From Pantoea sp. WMus005 (GTDB taxonomy: Bacteria > Pseudomonadota > Gammaproteobacteria > Enterobacterales > Enterobacteriaceae): a stretch of 64,000 bases of DNA. Shown here one piece after another: positions 50,490-60,972 of the stretch (its first letter is position 1; every line of letters begins with the position of its first letter). Under the pieces are notes generated by a model. That model had not been told where the DNA came from, ran no database searches, and worked only from the letters and a program-made list of their open reading frames with translations. Location of the stretch: positions 50,485 through 114,484 of the forward strand of contig NZ_JACBXU010000008.1 of the NCBI RefSeq assembly GCF_013415305.1. Direction: 5' to 3'. Position numbers and translations under genes: made by a program.

Positions 50490-51494
50490 ATGTTGAATAC
50501 GCTGATCGTTGGTGCCAGTGGGTATGCTGGCACAGAGCTTGTCACCTTCCTGAATCGTCATCCACATATCAACATAACCGCTTTGGCGGTTTCGGCGCAA
50601 AGTCCTGATGCCGGCAAGCGCCTGTCCGATCTCCATCCGCAGCTGAAAGGTGTGGTGGATTTGCCGCTTCAGCCCCTGAGCAGTGCGGCCGAGTGGGCAG
50701 ACAAAGTGGATGTGGTGTTTCTGGCGACCGCCCACGAAGTCAGCCACGATCTGGCGCCGGAATTTCTCAAAGCTGGTTGTGTGGTGTTCGACCTGTCGGG
50801 CGCGTTCCGCGTTAATGACGCTGATTTTTATACCCGCTTCTATGGCTTCACCCATCAGCATAGCGGCTGGCTGGATAAAGCCGTTTACGGCCTCGCGGAA
50901 TACCAGCACGAGAAAATCCAGCAGGCGCAGCTGGTCGCGGTACCGGGTTGCTACCCGACCGCTGCGCAGCTGGCACTGAAACCCCTGGTGGATGCCGGAC
51001 TGTTAAATGATGCGCAGTGGCCGGTTATTAACGCCACCAGCGGTGTGAGCGGAGCCGGACGTAAAGCGAATGTCGGTACCAGTTTCTGCGAAGTGAGCCT
51101 GCAGCCTTACGGCCTGTTCAACCATCGTCATCACCCTGAAATCGTCGCACACCTGGGAACACCCGTGATCTTCACGCCGCATCTGGGCAGTTTCCCGCGC
51201 GGTATTCTGGCAACCATCACCTGCCGTCTGAAAGCGGATGTCAGCCGCGAAGATATCGCCGCCGTTTTCCATCGCGCCTATGACAACAAGCCACTGGTAC
51301 GGCTCTATGAAAAGGGTGTACCGGCGCTGAAAGCCGTAGTCGGCCTGCCTTACTGTGATATCGGTTTTGAAGTACAGGGCGAACATCTGATTGTCGTAGC
51401 CGCCGAAGATAATCTGCTGAAAGGTGCGGCATCGCAGGCGGTACAGTGCCTGAACATCCGGTTCGGCTTCCCTGAAACGCAGTCACTGATTTAA
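50490..51494 (+). CDS. argC: N-acetyl-gamma-glutamyl-phosphate reductase
   Basis: ArgC reduces N-acetylglutamyl phosphate with NADPH, the third arginine step. The 334-residue protein starts [20 protein letters not shown] (dinucleotide loop) and has the catalytic cysteine C154 in [15 protein letters not shown] chose ATG at 50490 because it gives the exact family length; the frame opens 20 codons earlier. First gene of argCBGH. Confidence 0.98.
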   Translation: MLNTLIVGASGYAGTELVTFLNRHPHINITALAVSAQSPDAGKRLSDLHPQLKGVVDLPLQPLSSAAEWADKVDVVFLATAHEVSHDLAPEFLKAGCVVFDLSGAFRVNDADFYTRFYGFTHQHSGWLDKAVYGLAEYQHEKIQQAQLVAVPGCYPTAAQLALKPLVDAGLLNDAQWPVINATSGVSGAGRKANVGTSFCEVSLQPYGLFNHRHHPEIVAHLGTPVIFTPHLGSFPRGILATITCRLKADVSREDIAAVFHRAYDNKPLVRLYEKGVPALKAVVGLPYCDIGFEVQGEHLIVVAAEDNLLKGAASQAVQCLNIRFGFPETQSLI

Positions 51495-51508
51495 CGGACC
51501 AATAAACC

Positions 51509-52285
51509 ATGACCAATCCATTAATTATTAAGCTGGGCGGTGTGCTGTTAGACAGCGAAGAAGCGCTGGCCCGCCTGTTTGAAGCGTTGCTGAAGTACCG
51601 TAGCGCCCATCAGCGTCCGCTGATCATTGTCCACGGCGGCGGCTGTCTGGTCGATGAACTGATGAAAAAGCTGGCGCTGCCGGTGATGAAGAAAAATGGC
51701 CTGCGCGTTACCCCTGCCGATCAGATCGACATTATTACCGGCGCGCTGGCAGGTACTGCTAACAAAACGTTGCTGGCCTGGGCAAAAAAATCGGGCATCA
51801 ATGCAGTCGGCCTCTGCCTGGGTGATGCAGGCATTGTCAATGTCGCCCCGTTTGATGAAGAACTCGGCCATGTAGGCCACGCAACGCCGGGTAATCCGGC
51901 CTTGCTGACCACCCTGCTGGCGGCCGGTTACATGCCAGTGGTGAGCTCCATTGGCATTACTGACAGCGGCGACCTGATGAACGTCAACGCTGACCAGGCG
52001 GCGACCGCACTGGCCTCGACGCTGGGTGCTGACCTGGTTCTGTTGTCAGACGTCAGTGGTATTCTCGACGGCAAAGGTCAGCGCATCGAAGAGATGACCG
52101 CCGACAAAGCTGAACAGCTGATTACCCAGGGCATTATTACCGATGGCATGATTGTTAAAGTGCACGCTGCGCTCGATGCGGCACGTACGCTTGGCCGCCC
52201 GGTGGATATTGCCAGCTGGCGTCACGCTGAGCGGCTGCCTGACCTGTTTAACGGCGTGTCGATTGGCACCCGGATTCTCGCTTAA
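51509..52285 (+). CDS. argB: N-acetylglutamate kinase
   Basis: ArgB phosphorylates N-acetylglutamate, the second arginine step. The 258-residue amino-acid kinase has [16 protein letters not shown], the glycine-rich loop [16 protein letters not shown], and [22 protein letters not shown]. It starts 14 bp after argC and precedes argG by 24 bp. Confidence 0.98.
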   Translation: MTNPLIIKLGGVLLDSEEALARLFEALLKYRSAHQRPLIIVHGGGCLVDELMKKLALPVMKKNGLRVTPADQIDIITGALAGTANKTLLAWAKKSGINAVGLCLGDAGIVNVAPFDEELGHVGHATPGNPALLTTLLAAGYMPVVSSIGITDSGDLMNVNADQAATALASTLGADLVLLSDVSGILDGKGQRIEEMTADKAEQLITQGIITDGMIVKVHAALDAARTLGRPVDIASWRHAERLPDLFNGVSIGTRILA

Positions 52286-52309
52286 CGACTCTGATTCAAG
52301 GATTACGAA

Positions 52310-53527
52310 ATGCAAACGCAAAACATCAAAAAAATCGTTCTGGCTTACTCCGGTGGTCTTGATACTTCGGCCATCATTCCATGGCTGAAAGAGAACTACG
52401 GCGGCTGTGAAGTGGTCGCTTTCGTAGCGGATATCGGTCAGGAGCGCGGCGATCTGGAAGGTGTGGAGAAAAAAGCCCTGCAGTCCGGCGCCTCTGAATG
52501 CCACGTGGTTGACCTGCGTGAAGAGTTCATCAGCGACTACGTTTATCCGGTACTGCAGACCGGTGCGCTGTATGAAGGCACCTATCTGCTGGGCACCTCT
52601 ATGGCGCGTCCTATCATCGCTAAAGCGCAGGTTGAGCTGGCGCTGAAAGTGGGCGCGGATGCGCTGTGCCATGGCGCAACCGGTAAAGGGAATGACCAGG
52701 TGCGTTTCGAAACCACCTATACCGCGCTGGCTCCGCAGCTGAAAGTCGTGGCACCGTGGCGTGAATGGAACCTGCGTTCACGTGAAGCGCTGCTGGACTA
52801 CCTGAAAGAGCGCAACATCCCGACGACTGCGTCACTGGAAAAAATCTACAGCCGTGACGAAAACGCCTGGCACATCTCCACTGAAGGCGGCGTGCTGGAA
52901 AGCCCGGCCAATGCACCGAATAAAGATTGCTGGGTCTGGACGGTCGATCCGCTGGAAGCGCCTGACCAGCCTGAAGAAGTGACTGTAACCGTTGAGAAAG
53001 GTCGGGTTGTTGCGGTTAACGGCGAAAAACTGAGTCCGTTCCAGTGTCTGGAAAAACTGAATGTGCTGGGCGCAAAACATGGCGTTGGCCGTATCGATAT
53101 CGTTGAAAACCGTCTGGTGGGCATTAAATCCCGCGGCTGCTACGAAACCCCTGGCGGCACCATTATGGTGAATGCGCTGCGTGCAGTTGAGCAGCTGGTG
53201 CTGGATCGCGATAGCTTCAAATGGCGTGAGCAGCTGGGCCACGAGATGTCTTATGTAGTTTACGATGGTCGCTGGTTCGCCCCACTGCGTAAGTCGATTC
53301 AGGCTGCTGCCGAATCGCTGGCAGAAGAGGTTAACGGTGAAGTGGTGCTGCAGCTCTACAAAGGCCAGGCAACAGCTACCCAGAAGCGTTCTGCGAATAG
53401 CCTCTACTCGGAAGAGTTCGCCACCTTCGGTGAAGATGAAGTGTACGATCATCGTCATGCGGGCGGCTTTATCCGTCTGTTCTCGCTCTCTTCGCGTATC
53501 CGCGCCCTGAACGAGCAGAAGAAGTAA
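52310..53527 (+). CDS. argG: Argininosuccinate synthase
   Basis: ArgG condenses citrulline and aspartate using ATP. The 405-residue protein begins with the PP-loop [16 protein letters not shown] and contains [14 protein letters not shown] and [14 protein letters not shown]. It is the shorter type of about 400 residues, whereas E. coli has a 447-residue protein encoded elsewhere. It sits between argB and argH, so the last two arginine steps are expressed with the early ones. Confidence 0.98.
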   Translation: MQTQNIKKIVLAYSGGLDTSAIIPWLKENYGGCEVVAFVADIGQERGDLEGVEKKALQSGASECHVVDLREEFISDYVYPVLQTGALYEGTYLLGTSMARPIIAKAQVELALKVGADALCHGATGKGNDQVRFETTYTALAPQLKVVAPWREWNLRSREALLDYLKERNIPTTASLEKIYSRDENAWHISTEGGVLESPANAPNKDCWVWTVDPLEAPDQPEEVTVTVEKGRVVAVNGEKLSPFQCLEKLNVLGAKHGVGRIDIVENRLVGIKSRGCYETPGGTIMVNALRAVEQLVLDRDSFKWREQLGHEMSYVVYDGRWFAPLRKSIQAAAESLAEEVNGEVVLQLYKGQATATQKRSANSLYSEEFATFGEDEVYDHRHAGGFIRLFSLSSRIRALNEQKK

Positions 53528-53569
53528 TTTTCAGGCGGGGCACGCCTCGCCTCACAGTTTTAATTCAGG

Positions 53570-53595
53570 GGCGGCATTTATGCCGCCTCTTGTTT
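53570..53595 (+). terminator. Hairpin between argG and argH
   Basis: Stem GGCGGCA/TGCCGCC with loop TTTA, followed by TCTTGTTT, 23 bp before argH. It could lower argH expression relative to argG. Confidence 0.5.
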
Positions 53596-53617
53596 AACGA
53601 TTCAGAGGAGTTTTCAC

Positions 53618-54991
53618 ATGGCACTTTGGGGTGGACGGTTTACTCAGGCAGCGGATCAGCGTTTTAAACAGTTCAATGACTCGCTGCGCTTCGATTACCG
53701 CCTGGCAGAGCAGGACATCATTGGCTCTGTTGCCTGGTCCAAAGCGCTGGTGACGGTCAATGTCCTGACTCAGGATGAGCAGCAGCAGCTGGAAGTAGCC
53801 CTCAATACATTACTGGATGAAGTGCGTGAAAATCCTGAGCAGATCCTGCAGAGCGACGCTGAAGATATCCATAGCTGGGTGGAAGGCAAGCTGATCGATA
53901 AAGTCGGTTCGCTGGGTAAAAAGCTGCACACTGGCCGTAGCCGTAACGATCAGGTCGCGACCGATCTGAAACTGTGGTGCAAGGTGCAGATTGAAGCGTT
54001 GCTGGGTGCCACACGTGAACTGCAGCAGGCGCTGGTGGTGACTGCTGAAGCCAATCAGGATGCCGTGATGCCGGGCTACACCCACCTGCAGCGTGCGCAG
54101 CCGGTGACGTTTGCACACTGGTGTCTGGCCTACGTTGAAATGCTGGCGCGTGATGAGAGCCGTCTGCAGGATACCCTGAAGCGGCTTGATGTTAGCCCGC
54201 TGGGCTGTGGCGCACTGGCCGGAACCGCTTACGAGATCGATCGTCAGCAGCTGGCAGGCTGGCTGGGCTTCGCTTCCGCCACGCGCAACAGTCTGGATAC
54301 GGTATCCGACCGCGATCACGTGCTGGAGCTGCTCTCTGACGCGGCTATCGGCATGGTGCATCTGTCGCGCTTTGCCGAAGATATGATTTTCTTCAACACC
54401 GGCGAAGCAGGCTTTATTGAGCTGTCAGATAAAGTGACCTCCGGCTCATCGCTGATGCCGCAGAAGAAAAACCCGGATGCACTGGAGCTGATTCGCGGCA
54501 AGTGTGGTCGGGTGCAGGGCGCACTGACTGGCATGATGATGACACTGAAAGGTCTGCCGCTGGCGTACAACAAAGATATGCAGGAAGATAAAGAGGGTCT
54601 GTTTGACGCGCTCGATACCTGGCTCGACTGTCTGCATATGTCAGTACTGGTGCTGGATGGGCTGCAGGTCAAACGCCCGCGCTGCCAGGAAGCGGCTGAA
54701 CAGGGCTACGCCAACTCCACCGAGCTGGCCGACTATCTGGTCGCCAAAGGTGTGCCGTTCCGTGAAGCACACCATATCGTCGGTGAAGTCGTGGTGGCCG
54801 CTATCGGGCAGGGCGTGGCGCTGGAAGCGCTGTCGCTGTCGCAGCTGCAGCAGTTCAGTGCGGTGATTGGTGAGGATGTCTATCCGATCCTGGCGCTGCA
54901 ATCCTGCCTGGATAAGCGTAATGCGCAGGGCGGTGTTTCACCACAGCAGGTTGCGCGTGCCATCGGTGACGCTAAGCAACGTCTGGCATGA
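53618..54991 (+). CDS. argH: Argininosuccinate lyase
   Basis: ArgH splits argininosuccinate to arginine and fumarate. The 457-residue fumarase/aspartase-family enzyme begins [19 protein letters not shown] and holds the signature [12 protein letters not shown] near 280 with the catalytic serine, plus the [17 protein letters not shown] loop near 107. Last gene of the argCBGH cluster. Confidence 0.98.
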   Translation: MALWGGRFTQAADQRFKQFNDSLRFDYRLAEQDIIGSVAWSKALVTVNVLTQDEQQQLEVALNTLLDEVRENPEQILQSDAEDIHSWVEGKLIDKVGSLGKKLHTGRSRNDQVATDLKLWCKVQIEALLGATRELQQALVVTAEANQDAVMPGYTHLQRAQPVTFAHWCLAYVEMLARDESRLQDTLKRLDVSPLGCGALAGTAYEIDRQQLAGWLGFASATRNSLDTVSDRDHVLELLSDAAIGMVHLSRFAEDMIFFNTGEAGFIELSDKVTSGSSLMPQKKNPDALELIRGKCGRVQGALTGMMMTLKGLPLAYNKDMQEDKEGLFDALDTWLDCLHMSVLVLDGLQVKRPRCQEAAEQGYANSTELADYLVAKGVPFREAHHIVGEVVVAAIGQGVALEALSLSQLQQFSAVIGEDVYPILALQSCLDKRNAQGGVSPQQVARAIGDAKQRLA

Positions 54992-55000
54992 TTAGCAGGT

Positions 55001-55030
55001 AAAAAAAAAGCGGGCATATTCAATGCCCGC
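55001..55030 (-). terminator. Terminator downstream of prx-grx
   Basis: Stem GCGGGCAT/ATGCCCGC with loop ATTCA. On the minus strand it is followed by nine T residues. It stands about 80 bp after the minus-strand prx-grx stop and 18 bp after argH; on the plus strand no T run follows. Confidence 0.85.
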
Positions 55031-55111
55031 CAACCTCTAGCTTCAGAATAACTACTTTTTTATAGGCACATCATCAAAGCGTCCACTCTCCCGGCCGACG
55101 CTCAGATTCTC

Positions 55112-55846
55112 TTACGCTGACAGCAAGTATTGATGCAGATCCTCGCTGCCGCCAATATGACGACCGCCCATGAAGATCTGCGGTACCGTCGCCCGGCCTG
55201 AAACGGCACGCAGACTCACGGTTGTCGCATCCTGTCCCAGCACAATCTCTTCGTACTGAATGCCATGATCCATCAGCATCTGTTTTGCCTGGGTGCAGAA
55301 GCTGCAGCCTGGCTTAGTGAAAATAGAGACCGACTCCTGCGCTTTACACTCCGGCGCCAGATAGCGCAGCATGGTGTCGGCATCAGAAACCTCAAACGGA
55401 TCGCCCGGCTTGTTCGGTTCTACAAACATTTTCTCTACCACGCCGTTACGTACCAGCATGGAGTAGCGCCATGAGCGTGGGCCAAAGCCGAGATCGGCCT
55501 TCTCAACCAGCATCTCCATGCCACGGGTGAACTCGCCGTTGCCATCAGGGATAAAGGTAATATTGTCTGCACGCTGTTCCGCTTTCCAGGCGTTCATCAC
55601 AAAGGTGTCATTCACCGAGATGCACAGAATGCTATCCACACCCTGCTGAGCAAACAGACCTGCTAATTCGTTGTAACGCGGCAGATGGCTGGAGGAGCAG
55701 GTGGGTGTAAAGGCACCCGGCAGTGAAAAAACAATCACCGTTTTGTCTTTAAACAGCGCTTCGGTGGTTATATCGACCCAGCGATCGCCCTGACGTGTGT
55801 GAAAAATCACCGACGGAATCGCTTTACCTTCCTGACTTGCAAACAT
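55112..55846 (-). CDS. Hybrid peroxiredoxin-glutaredoxin (Prx5-Grx fusion)
   Basis: A 244-residue fusion that reduces hydrogen peroxide and organic peroxides using its own glutaredoxin domain and glutathione. The peroxiredoxin V-type domain (1-165) has the peroxidatic cysteine C50 in [14 protein letters not shown]. The glutaredoxin domain (about 172-244) has C181-S-F-C184 and the GSH-binding motif [22 protein letters not shown] at 55844-55846 follows AGGAG. Divergent from oxyR across an OxyR operator region, so OxyR control is likely. It occupies the place of the oxyS sRNA gene of E. coli. Confidence 0.95.
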   Translation of the reverse strand: MFASQEGKAIPSVIFHTRQGDRWVDITTEALFKDKTVIVFSLPGAFTPTCSSSHLPRYNELAGLFAQQGVDSILCISVNDTFVMNAWKAEQRADNITFIPDGNGEFTRGMEMLVEKADLGFGPRSWRYSMLVRNGVVEKMFVEPNKPGDPFEVSDADTMLRYLAPECKAQESVSIFTKPGCSFCTQAKQMLMDHGIQYEEIVLGQDATTVSLRAVSGRATVPQIFMGGRHIGGSEDLHQYLLSA

Positions 55847-55903
55847 TTTTTCTCCTGACATACCGCGTCCCATTTGATGCGCGCATTATTCCCAACCACC
55901 CTT

Positions 55904-55950
55904 GATAGGGCCAATCGTTCATTGCTATTCTATCTATCGCCACGGGCTAT
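55904..55950. promoter_or_regulatory. OxyR binding region between prx-grx and oxyR
   Basis: Repeated ATAG/CTAT tetramers (55905-55908, 55925-55928, 55934-55937, 55947-55950) and much of the surrounding sequence match, from memory, the oxyR-oxyS operator of E. coli (CGATAG..GGCGATAG..AGAATAGCAATGAACG on the minus strand). It overlaps the oxyR promoter area, consistent with autorepression and divergent activation. Confidence 0.8.
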
Positions 55951-55969
55951 CGTGGTTTGGAGGGTAATA

Positions 55970-56887
55970 ATGAATATTCGTGATCTTGAATATCTGGTTT
56001 CGCTTGCTGAACACCGTCATTTCCGCCGCGCGGCGGATGCGTGTCATGTCAGTCAGCCGACGTTAAGCGGGCAGATCCGCAAGCTGGAAGATGAGCTGGG
56101 CGTGATGCTGCTGGAGCGCACCAGCCGTAAAGTGCTGTTCACGCAGGCAGGTTTACTGCTGGTGGATCAGGCGCGTACGGTGCTGCGTGAAGTGAAAGTG
56201 CTGAAAGAGATGGCCAGTCAGCAAGGGGAAGCGATGTCAGGTCCGCTGCATATCGGACTCATCCCGACCACCGCGCCTTATTTACTGCCACAGATTATCC
56301 CGACGCTGCACCAGACATTCCCGAAACTGGAGATGTATCTGCACGAAGCGCAGACGCAGCAGCTGCTGGCGCAGCTCGACAGCGGCAAGCTGGACTGTGC
56401 GATTATCGCGCTGGTCAAAGAGAGCCAGGCCTTTATTGAAGTGCCATTATTTGATGAACCGATGAAGCTGGCGGTCTATGCCGATCATCCGTGGTGCGAT
56501 CGCGATCGTGTGCCGATGTCTGATCTGGCTGGCGAGAAATTGCTGATGCTGGAAGATGGGCACTGTCTGCGTGACCAGGCAATGGGGTTCTGCTTTGAGG
56601 CGGGCGCCGATGAAGATACCCATTTCCGGGCGACCAGTCTTGAGACGCTGCGCAATATGGTAGCGGCAGGTAGTGGCATTACGCTGTTACCGGCGCTGGC
56701 AGTTCCACCAGAGCGTATCCGCGACGGTGTCTGCTATCTCACCTGCTACAAACCGGTGCCACAGCGCACGATTGCGCTGGTCTATCGTCCGGGTTCACCT
56801 CTGCGCAGCCGTTATGAACAGCTGGCAGAGGCAATTAAAACCCACATGCAGCACTATTTCGACGCTGCGTTAAAACAGGCGGTTTAA
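55970..56887 (+). CDS. oxyR: Hydrogen-peroxide-sensing regulator OxyR
   Basis: OxyR activates antioxidant genes when a disulfide forms. The 305-residue LysR protein has the N-terminal helix-turn-helix ([21 protein letters not shown]) and redox cysteines C199 and C208 in [21 protein letters not shown] chose [10 protein letters not shown] at 55970, which follows GGAGGGTAATA and gives the E. coli length. The 3' end overlaps convergent sthA by 18 bp. Confidence 0.98.
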   Translation: MNIRDLEYLVSLAEHRHFRRAADACHVSQPTLSGQIRKLEDELGVMLLERTSRKVLFTQAGLLLVDQARTVLREVKVLKEMASQQGEAMSGPLHIGLIPTTAPYLLPQIIPTLHQTFPKLEMYLHEAQTQQLLAQLDSGKLDCAIIALVKESQAFIEVPLFDEPMKLAVYADHPWCDRDRVPMSDLAGEKLLMLEDGHCLRDQAMGFCFEAGADEDTHFRATSLETLRNMVAAGSGITLLPALAVPPERIRDGVCYLTCYKPVPQRTIALVYRPGSPLRSRYEQLAEAIKTHMQHYFDAALKQAV

Positions 56888-58270
56888 GCCGTTTAACGCC
56901 GCAACACGATAGGCTTCGGCCATGGTCGGATAGTTGAAGGTGGTATTCACGAAGTACTCAATCGTGTTGCCACCATTTTTTTGCTCCATGATCGCCTGAC
57001 CGATGTGGATGATCTCGGCGGCACGCTCGCCAAAGCAGTGGATCCCCAGAATCTCTTTGGTTTCACGATGGAACAGGATCTTCAGGCTGCCGACGTTCAT
57101 ACCTACGATCTGCGCCCGCGCCAGATGCTTGAACTGCGCACGACCCACTTCGTAAGGCACCTTCATGGCCGTCAGCTGCTGCTCGGTTTTACCTACGGAG
57201 CTGATTTCCGGAATGGTATAGATACCGGTTGGGATATCTTCAATCAGGTGCGCCGTAGCTTCCCCTTTGATAATCGCCTGTGCGGCAATACGGCCCTGAT
57301 CGTAGGCGGCTGAGGCCAGACTCGGATAACCGATCACGTCACCGACAGCATAGATGTGCGGCTGAGCCGTCTGATACATGCTGTTCACCTTCAGCAGGCC
57401 ACGACCATCCGCTTCCAGCCCCACATTTTCCAGCGACAGCGAATCGGTATTGCCGGTACGGCCATTGGCGTAAAGCAGGCAGTCCGCTTTCACTTTCTTG
57501 CCCGACTTCAGATGCATGATGACGCCATCTTCCACGCCTTCGATCTTCTCAAACTCTTCGTTGTGACGAATTACCACGCCGCTGTTCCAGAAGTGATAGG
57601 AGAGAGAATCTGACATCTCCTGATCAAGGAACGCCAGCAGACGATCGCGGGTGTTAATCAGGTCAACCTTGACGTTCAGACCACGGAAAATCGACGCATA
57701 TTCACAGCCAATCACGCCAGCGCCGTAAATAATGACGTGACCCGGTTCGTGGTGCAGGTTGAGGATAGAGTCGGAGTCATAAACGCGGGGATGGGTAAAG
57801 TCGACATCGTCAGGATGATAAGGTCGTGAACCACAGGCGATAACAAACTTCTCTGCTGTCAGCGTCTCACGCGTGCCATCGGGTTGCTCAATCTCAACGG
57901 TGTTGGCATCAACGAAATGCGCATCACCCTGATAAAGTTCACAGCGATTACGCTCGTAGAAGCCCTGACGCATGGCTGTCTGCTGGCTGATCACGCTTTC
58001 AGTGTGATTAAGAATGTCGGCAAAAGAGGAGCGAAGCAGTCGGGTATGATCGCTGTAAAGCGGATTCTGGTTGAATTCAATAATGCGGCTGACGGCGTGG
58101 CGAAGGGCTTTAGAAGGGATAGTACCCCAGTGCGTACAACCGCCGCCGATGTTGTGGTAGCGTTCGATCACGGCGATGCGCGCTCCCTGTTTTACCAGCC
58201 CCATCGCCGCCCCTTCACCGCCGGGTCCTGAGCCAATCACAATGGCATCGTAATCGTAAGACTTTTGCAT
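56870..58270 (-). CDS. sthA: Soluble pyridine nucleotide transhydrogenase
   Basis: SthA (UdhA) transfers hydride between NADPH and NAD+. The 466-residue flavoprotein has the FAD loop [17 protein letters not shown] and [17 protein letters not shown], where the second redox cysteine of lipoamide-dehydrogenase relatives is T, as is typical of this enzyme. NAD-binding [17 protein letters not shown] and [20 protein letters not shown] follow. Divergent from fabR. Confidence 0.97.
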   Translation of the reverse strand: MQKSYDYDAIVIGSGPGGEGAAMGLVKQGARIAVIERYHNIGGGCTHWGTIPSKALRHAVSRIIEFNQNPLYSDHTRLLRSSFADILNHTESVISQQTAMRQGFYERNRCELYQGDAHFVDANTVEIEQPDGTRETLTAEKFVIACGSRPYHPDDVDFTHPRVYDSDSILNLHHEPGHVIIYGAGVIGCEYASIFRGLNVKVDLINTRDRLLAFLDQEMSDSLSYHFWNSGVVIRHNEEFEKIEGVEDGVIMHLKSGKKVKADCLLYANGRTGNTDSLSLENVGLEADGRGLLKVNSMYQTAQPHIYAVGDVIGYPSLASAAYDQGRIAAQAIIKGEATAHLIEDIPTGIYTIPEISSVGKTEQQLTAMKVPYEVGRAQFKHLARAQIVGMNVGSLKILFHRETKEILGIHCFGERAAEIIHIGQAIMEQKNGGNTIEYFVNTTFNYPTMAEAYRVAALNGLNRLF

Positions 58271-58462
58271 ACCGATACGTCCTATTATTTATACATTTTT
58301 ACAACGAGATTCTAACATCTCGTCGCGCACTTCTGAATTCTATCAGCGATTTTCATCACATTTTGACAAAGAGTGAGGTTCACAGGCAGTGACAAAGATT
58401 GCCAATCTGTACGCTGAAAATTTTGTTATAGTGCCCCTTCAACACCGCTAAAGGCAGAGAGC

Positions 58463-59110
58463 ATGGGCGTCAGAGCGCAACAAAAAGAACGTACACGACG
58501 TACACTGATTGAAGCAGCTTTCAGTCAGCTCAGCGCCGAGCGCAGTTTTGCCAGTTTGAGTCTGCGGGAAGTGGCCCGTGAAGCAGGCATTGCACCGACC
58601 TCCTTTTATCGTCATTTCAAGGATGTTGATGAGCTTGGTCTGACAATGGTAGATGAAAGCGGGCTGATGCTGCGACAGCTGATGCGCCAGGCGCGCCAGC
58701 GTATCGCCAAAGGCGGCAGCATCATTAAGACATCGGTGGCGACCTTTATGGAGTTCATCGGTAACAACCCCAACGCTTTCCGCCTGTTACTGCGTGAACG
58801 TTCCGGCACCTCTGCCGCGTTCCGTGCCGCCGTGGCGCGTGAAATTCAGCACTTTATCGCTGAACTGGCTGATTATCTTGAGGTCGAAAATCGCATGCCG
58901 CGCAGTTTCACCGAAGCGCAGGCTGAAGCGATGGTGACCATTGTCTTCAGCGCCGGAGCAGAAGCTCTGGATGTTGATGCTGAGCAGCGACGTAAGCTTG
59001 AGGATCGGCTGGTGTTACAGCTGCGCATGATCGCTAAAGGCGCTTATTACTGGTACCGCCGTGAGCAGGAACGACTGGCGGTCACCCTGGAAAAACCCGA
59101 AGAGCAATAA
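58463..59110 (+). CDS. fabR: Unsaturated fatty acid synthesis repressor FabR
   Basis: FabR is a TetR-family repressor of fabA and fabB that senses unsaturated acyl-CoA/ACP. The 215-residue protein has the N-terminal helix-turn-helix [21 protein letters not shown] (residues 34-54) and a ligand domain very close to the E. coli protein ([34 protein letters not shown]). ATG at 58463. yijD follows after 14 bp. Confidence 0.97.
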   Translation: MGVRAQQKERTRRTLIEAAFSQLSAERSFASLSLREVAREAGIAPTSFYRHFKDVDELGLTMVDESGLMLRQLMRQARQRIAKGGSIIKTSVATFMEFIGNNPNAFRLLLRERSGTSAAFRAAVAREIQHFIAELADYLEVENRMPRSFTEAQAEAMVTIVFSAGAEALDVDAEQRRKLEDRLVLQLRMIAKGAYYWYRREQERLAVTLEKPEEQ

Positions 59111-59124
59111 GTAAGGATTCGTCC

Positions 59125-59478
59125 ATGACCCACCCAGGTACCCGCGATAAAAGCACTCTGGCACTGGCTTTTATTACCGGCTTAGCGATTAACGGCTCGT
59201 TTTCTGTACTGTTTAGCGCCTTTGTTCCCTTCTCGATTTTTCCGCTGATTTCGCTGGGTCTGGCGGCCTGGTGCCTGCATCAGCGTTATCTCAACACCAA
59301 TATGCCAGACGGTATGCCAGGACTCGCGGCAGCATTTTTCCTGCTGGGGATTCTGGTTTATAGCGCACTGGTGCGGGCAGAATACCCGGACATTGGCTCC
59401 AACTTCGTTCCCACGGTTCTGATGGTGGCGCTGGTGTTCTGGATTGCGACACGGTTTAAGCGCAAGCGTAATCAGTAG
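59125..59478 (+). CDS. yijD: DUF1422 inner-membrane protein YijD
   Basis: A 117-residue membrane protein with four hydrophobic segments (about 12-30, 33-49, 64-80, 90-107), cotranscribed with fabR. It belongs to the YijD/DUF1422 family, whose function is unknown. The fabR-yijD pairing is conserved in enterobacteria, suggesting, without proof, a link to membrane lipids. Confidence 0.92.
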   Translation: MTHPGTRDKSTLALAFITGLAINGSFSVLFSAFVPFSIFPLISLGLAAWCLHQRYLNTNMPDGMPGLAAAFFLLGILVYSALVRAEYPDIGSNFVPTVLMVALVFWIATRFKRKRNQ

Positions 59479-59488
59479 GGATAAAAGA

Positions 59489-59519
59489 AAACGGGAACCT
59501 CAGGGTTCCCGTTTTTTTT
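59489..59519. terminator. Bidirectional terminator between yijD and trmA
   Basis: A 10-bp stem AACGGGAACC/GGTTCCCGTT with loop TCAG and eight T on the plus strand. The end of the T run is also part of the trmA stop codon. Confidence 0.93.
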
Positions 59520-60621
59520 ACGCTTTACGCGTCAGCAGGACGCCGCATTCCATATGATGGGTATAGGGGAATTGATCGAACAGCGCCAGCCGCGTCACGT
59601 CGTGCGTTTCTGCCAGTGTCTGCAGATTGTCGCTCAGGGTCTGCGGGTTGCAGGAGATGTAAAGGATACGCGGATACGCCTGCACCATTTTCACCGTCTC
59701 TTCATCCAGGCCGCTGCGCGGCGGATCGACAAAAATCGTCTCGCATTCGTAGCTGGTCAGGTTAATCCCTTCCAGACGATTGAAGCTGCGCACGCCATTC
59801 ATCGCCTGCGTAAACTCTTCCGCCGCCATACGAATGATTTGCACATTATCAATCTGGTTCACGGCAATGTTGTATTGCGCCGACGCAACAGAGGGCTTGG
59901 CGATTTCAGTCGCCAGAACGCGGCGGAAGTTACGCGCCAGCGCCAGCGAGAAGTTGCCGTTACCGCAGTAGAGTTCCAGCAGGTCGCCCTGTGAATCCTG
60001 CGTCACATCCAGCGCCCATTCCAGCATCTGAATATTCATCGCCGCGTTAGGCTGGGTGAAACTGTTCTCGACCTGACGATAGACAATCTCGCGGCCCGCC
60101 ACCGGCAGACACTCATCCACATAGTCGCGATCCAGACAGATTTTGGTCTTAGTCGCACGGCCAATCAGCTGCACATCCAGACCTTCCGCACGCAGCTGGT
60201 CACGCAGTGCTGCGGCTGCCTGCTGCCACTCATCATCCAGCTTGCGGTGGTAGAGCAGTGAAATCACAATCTGATTGCTCAGGGTCGACAGATAGTCGAT
60301 CTGGAACAGTTTATGACGCAGGGTGCGGTTATCACGGATCGCGGCGATCATCTTTGGCATCAGCTGATTGATCAGCTGGCTGGCCGCCGGGAACTGATCA
60401 ACGCGGATCCGCTCGCGTGTCTGCTGATCAAAGATGATGTGATAAATATCATCGCCGTCGTGCCACAGGCGGAATTCGGCGCGCATCCGATAGTGGCTGA
60501 CCGGCGAACGGAACACCTCCACGTCGGGCGCAGCAAACGGCGTCATCATCGTCTCTAAACGACTGACTTTTTCCGCCAGCTGTGCGTCATAGTCTTCAAT
60601 GGGGAGATGTTCGGGTGTCAT
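59518..60621 (-). CDS. trmA: tRNA (uracil-5-)-methyltransferase TrmA
   Basis: TrmA makes ribothymidine at position 54 of tRNAs using SAM. The 367-residue protein has [19 protein letters not shown] (SAM site) near 215, [14 protein letters not shown] near 300 and the nucleophile cysteine in [10 protein letters not shown] near 325. I chose [15 protein letters not shown] at 60619-60621, aligning with the E. coli start; the frame has two codons more. Confidence 0.97.
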   Translation of the reverse strand: MTPEHLPIEDYDAQLAEKVSRLETMMTPFAAPDVEVFRSPVSHYRMRAEFRLWHDGDDIYHIIFDQQTRERIRVDQFPAASQLINQLMPKMIAAIRDNRTLRHKLFQIDYLSTLSNQIVISLLYHRKLDDEWQQAAAALRDQLRAEGLDVQLIGRATKTKICLDRDYVDECLPVAGREIVYRQVENSFTQPNAAMNIQMLEWALDVTQDSQGDLLELYCGNGNFSLALARNFRRVLATEIAKPSVASAQYNIAVNQIDNVQIIRMAAEEFTQAMNGVRSFNRLEGINLTSYECETIFVDPPRSGLDEETVKMVQAYPRILYISCNPQTLSDNLQTLAETHDVTRLALFDQFPYTHHMECGVLLTRKA

Positions 60622-60734
60622 GAGCAATCCTGATTAATAGCTTACCAGCGGGCGATTGTAGGCATTCACTTGCTGATGTCCAGTCCCGCAGCGGCTGTCT
60701 GGACTTCCGTATCGCCACTCCGTAGACTGCAGAC

Positions 60735-60900
60735 GCCGGCCTCAAGCCCGAGTTAATAGGGAATCCAGTGTGAATCTGGAGCTGACGCGCAGCGGTAAGG
60801 AATGTCGTGATGAGTGCAATTGCAGACACTGTCCTCCGGGATGGGAAGTCATCATCATTTATGATTCCCAGCCCGAAGACCTGCCGGTGTAACGTCGCTA
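60735..60900 (+). promoter_or_regulatory. Cobalamin (adenosylcobalamin) riboswitch of btuB
   Basis: The leader contains blocks recalled from the E. coli btuB riboswitch in order: GAGTTAATAGGGAATCCAGTG, GAATCTGGAGCTGACGCGCAGCGGTAAGGA, GACACTG with GGGATGGGAAGTCATCATC, AGCCCGAAGACCTGCCGG and, downstream, CCTGCGGCATCCTGC near the start codon. The aptamer pairs fold around the core and would hide the btuB ribosome site when cobalamin is bound. The edges given are approximate. Confidence 0.93.
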
Positions 60901-60972
60901 CTCGTACAATCATCGCGTGCTATTGATTGTCGGCCTGCGGCATCCTGCTTCGTCTTATGGATGCAATTAAAA

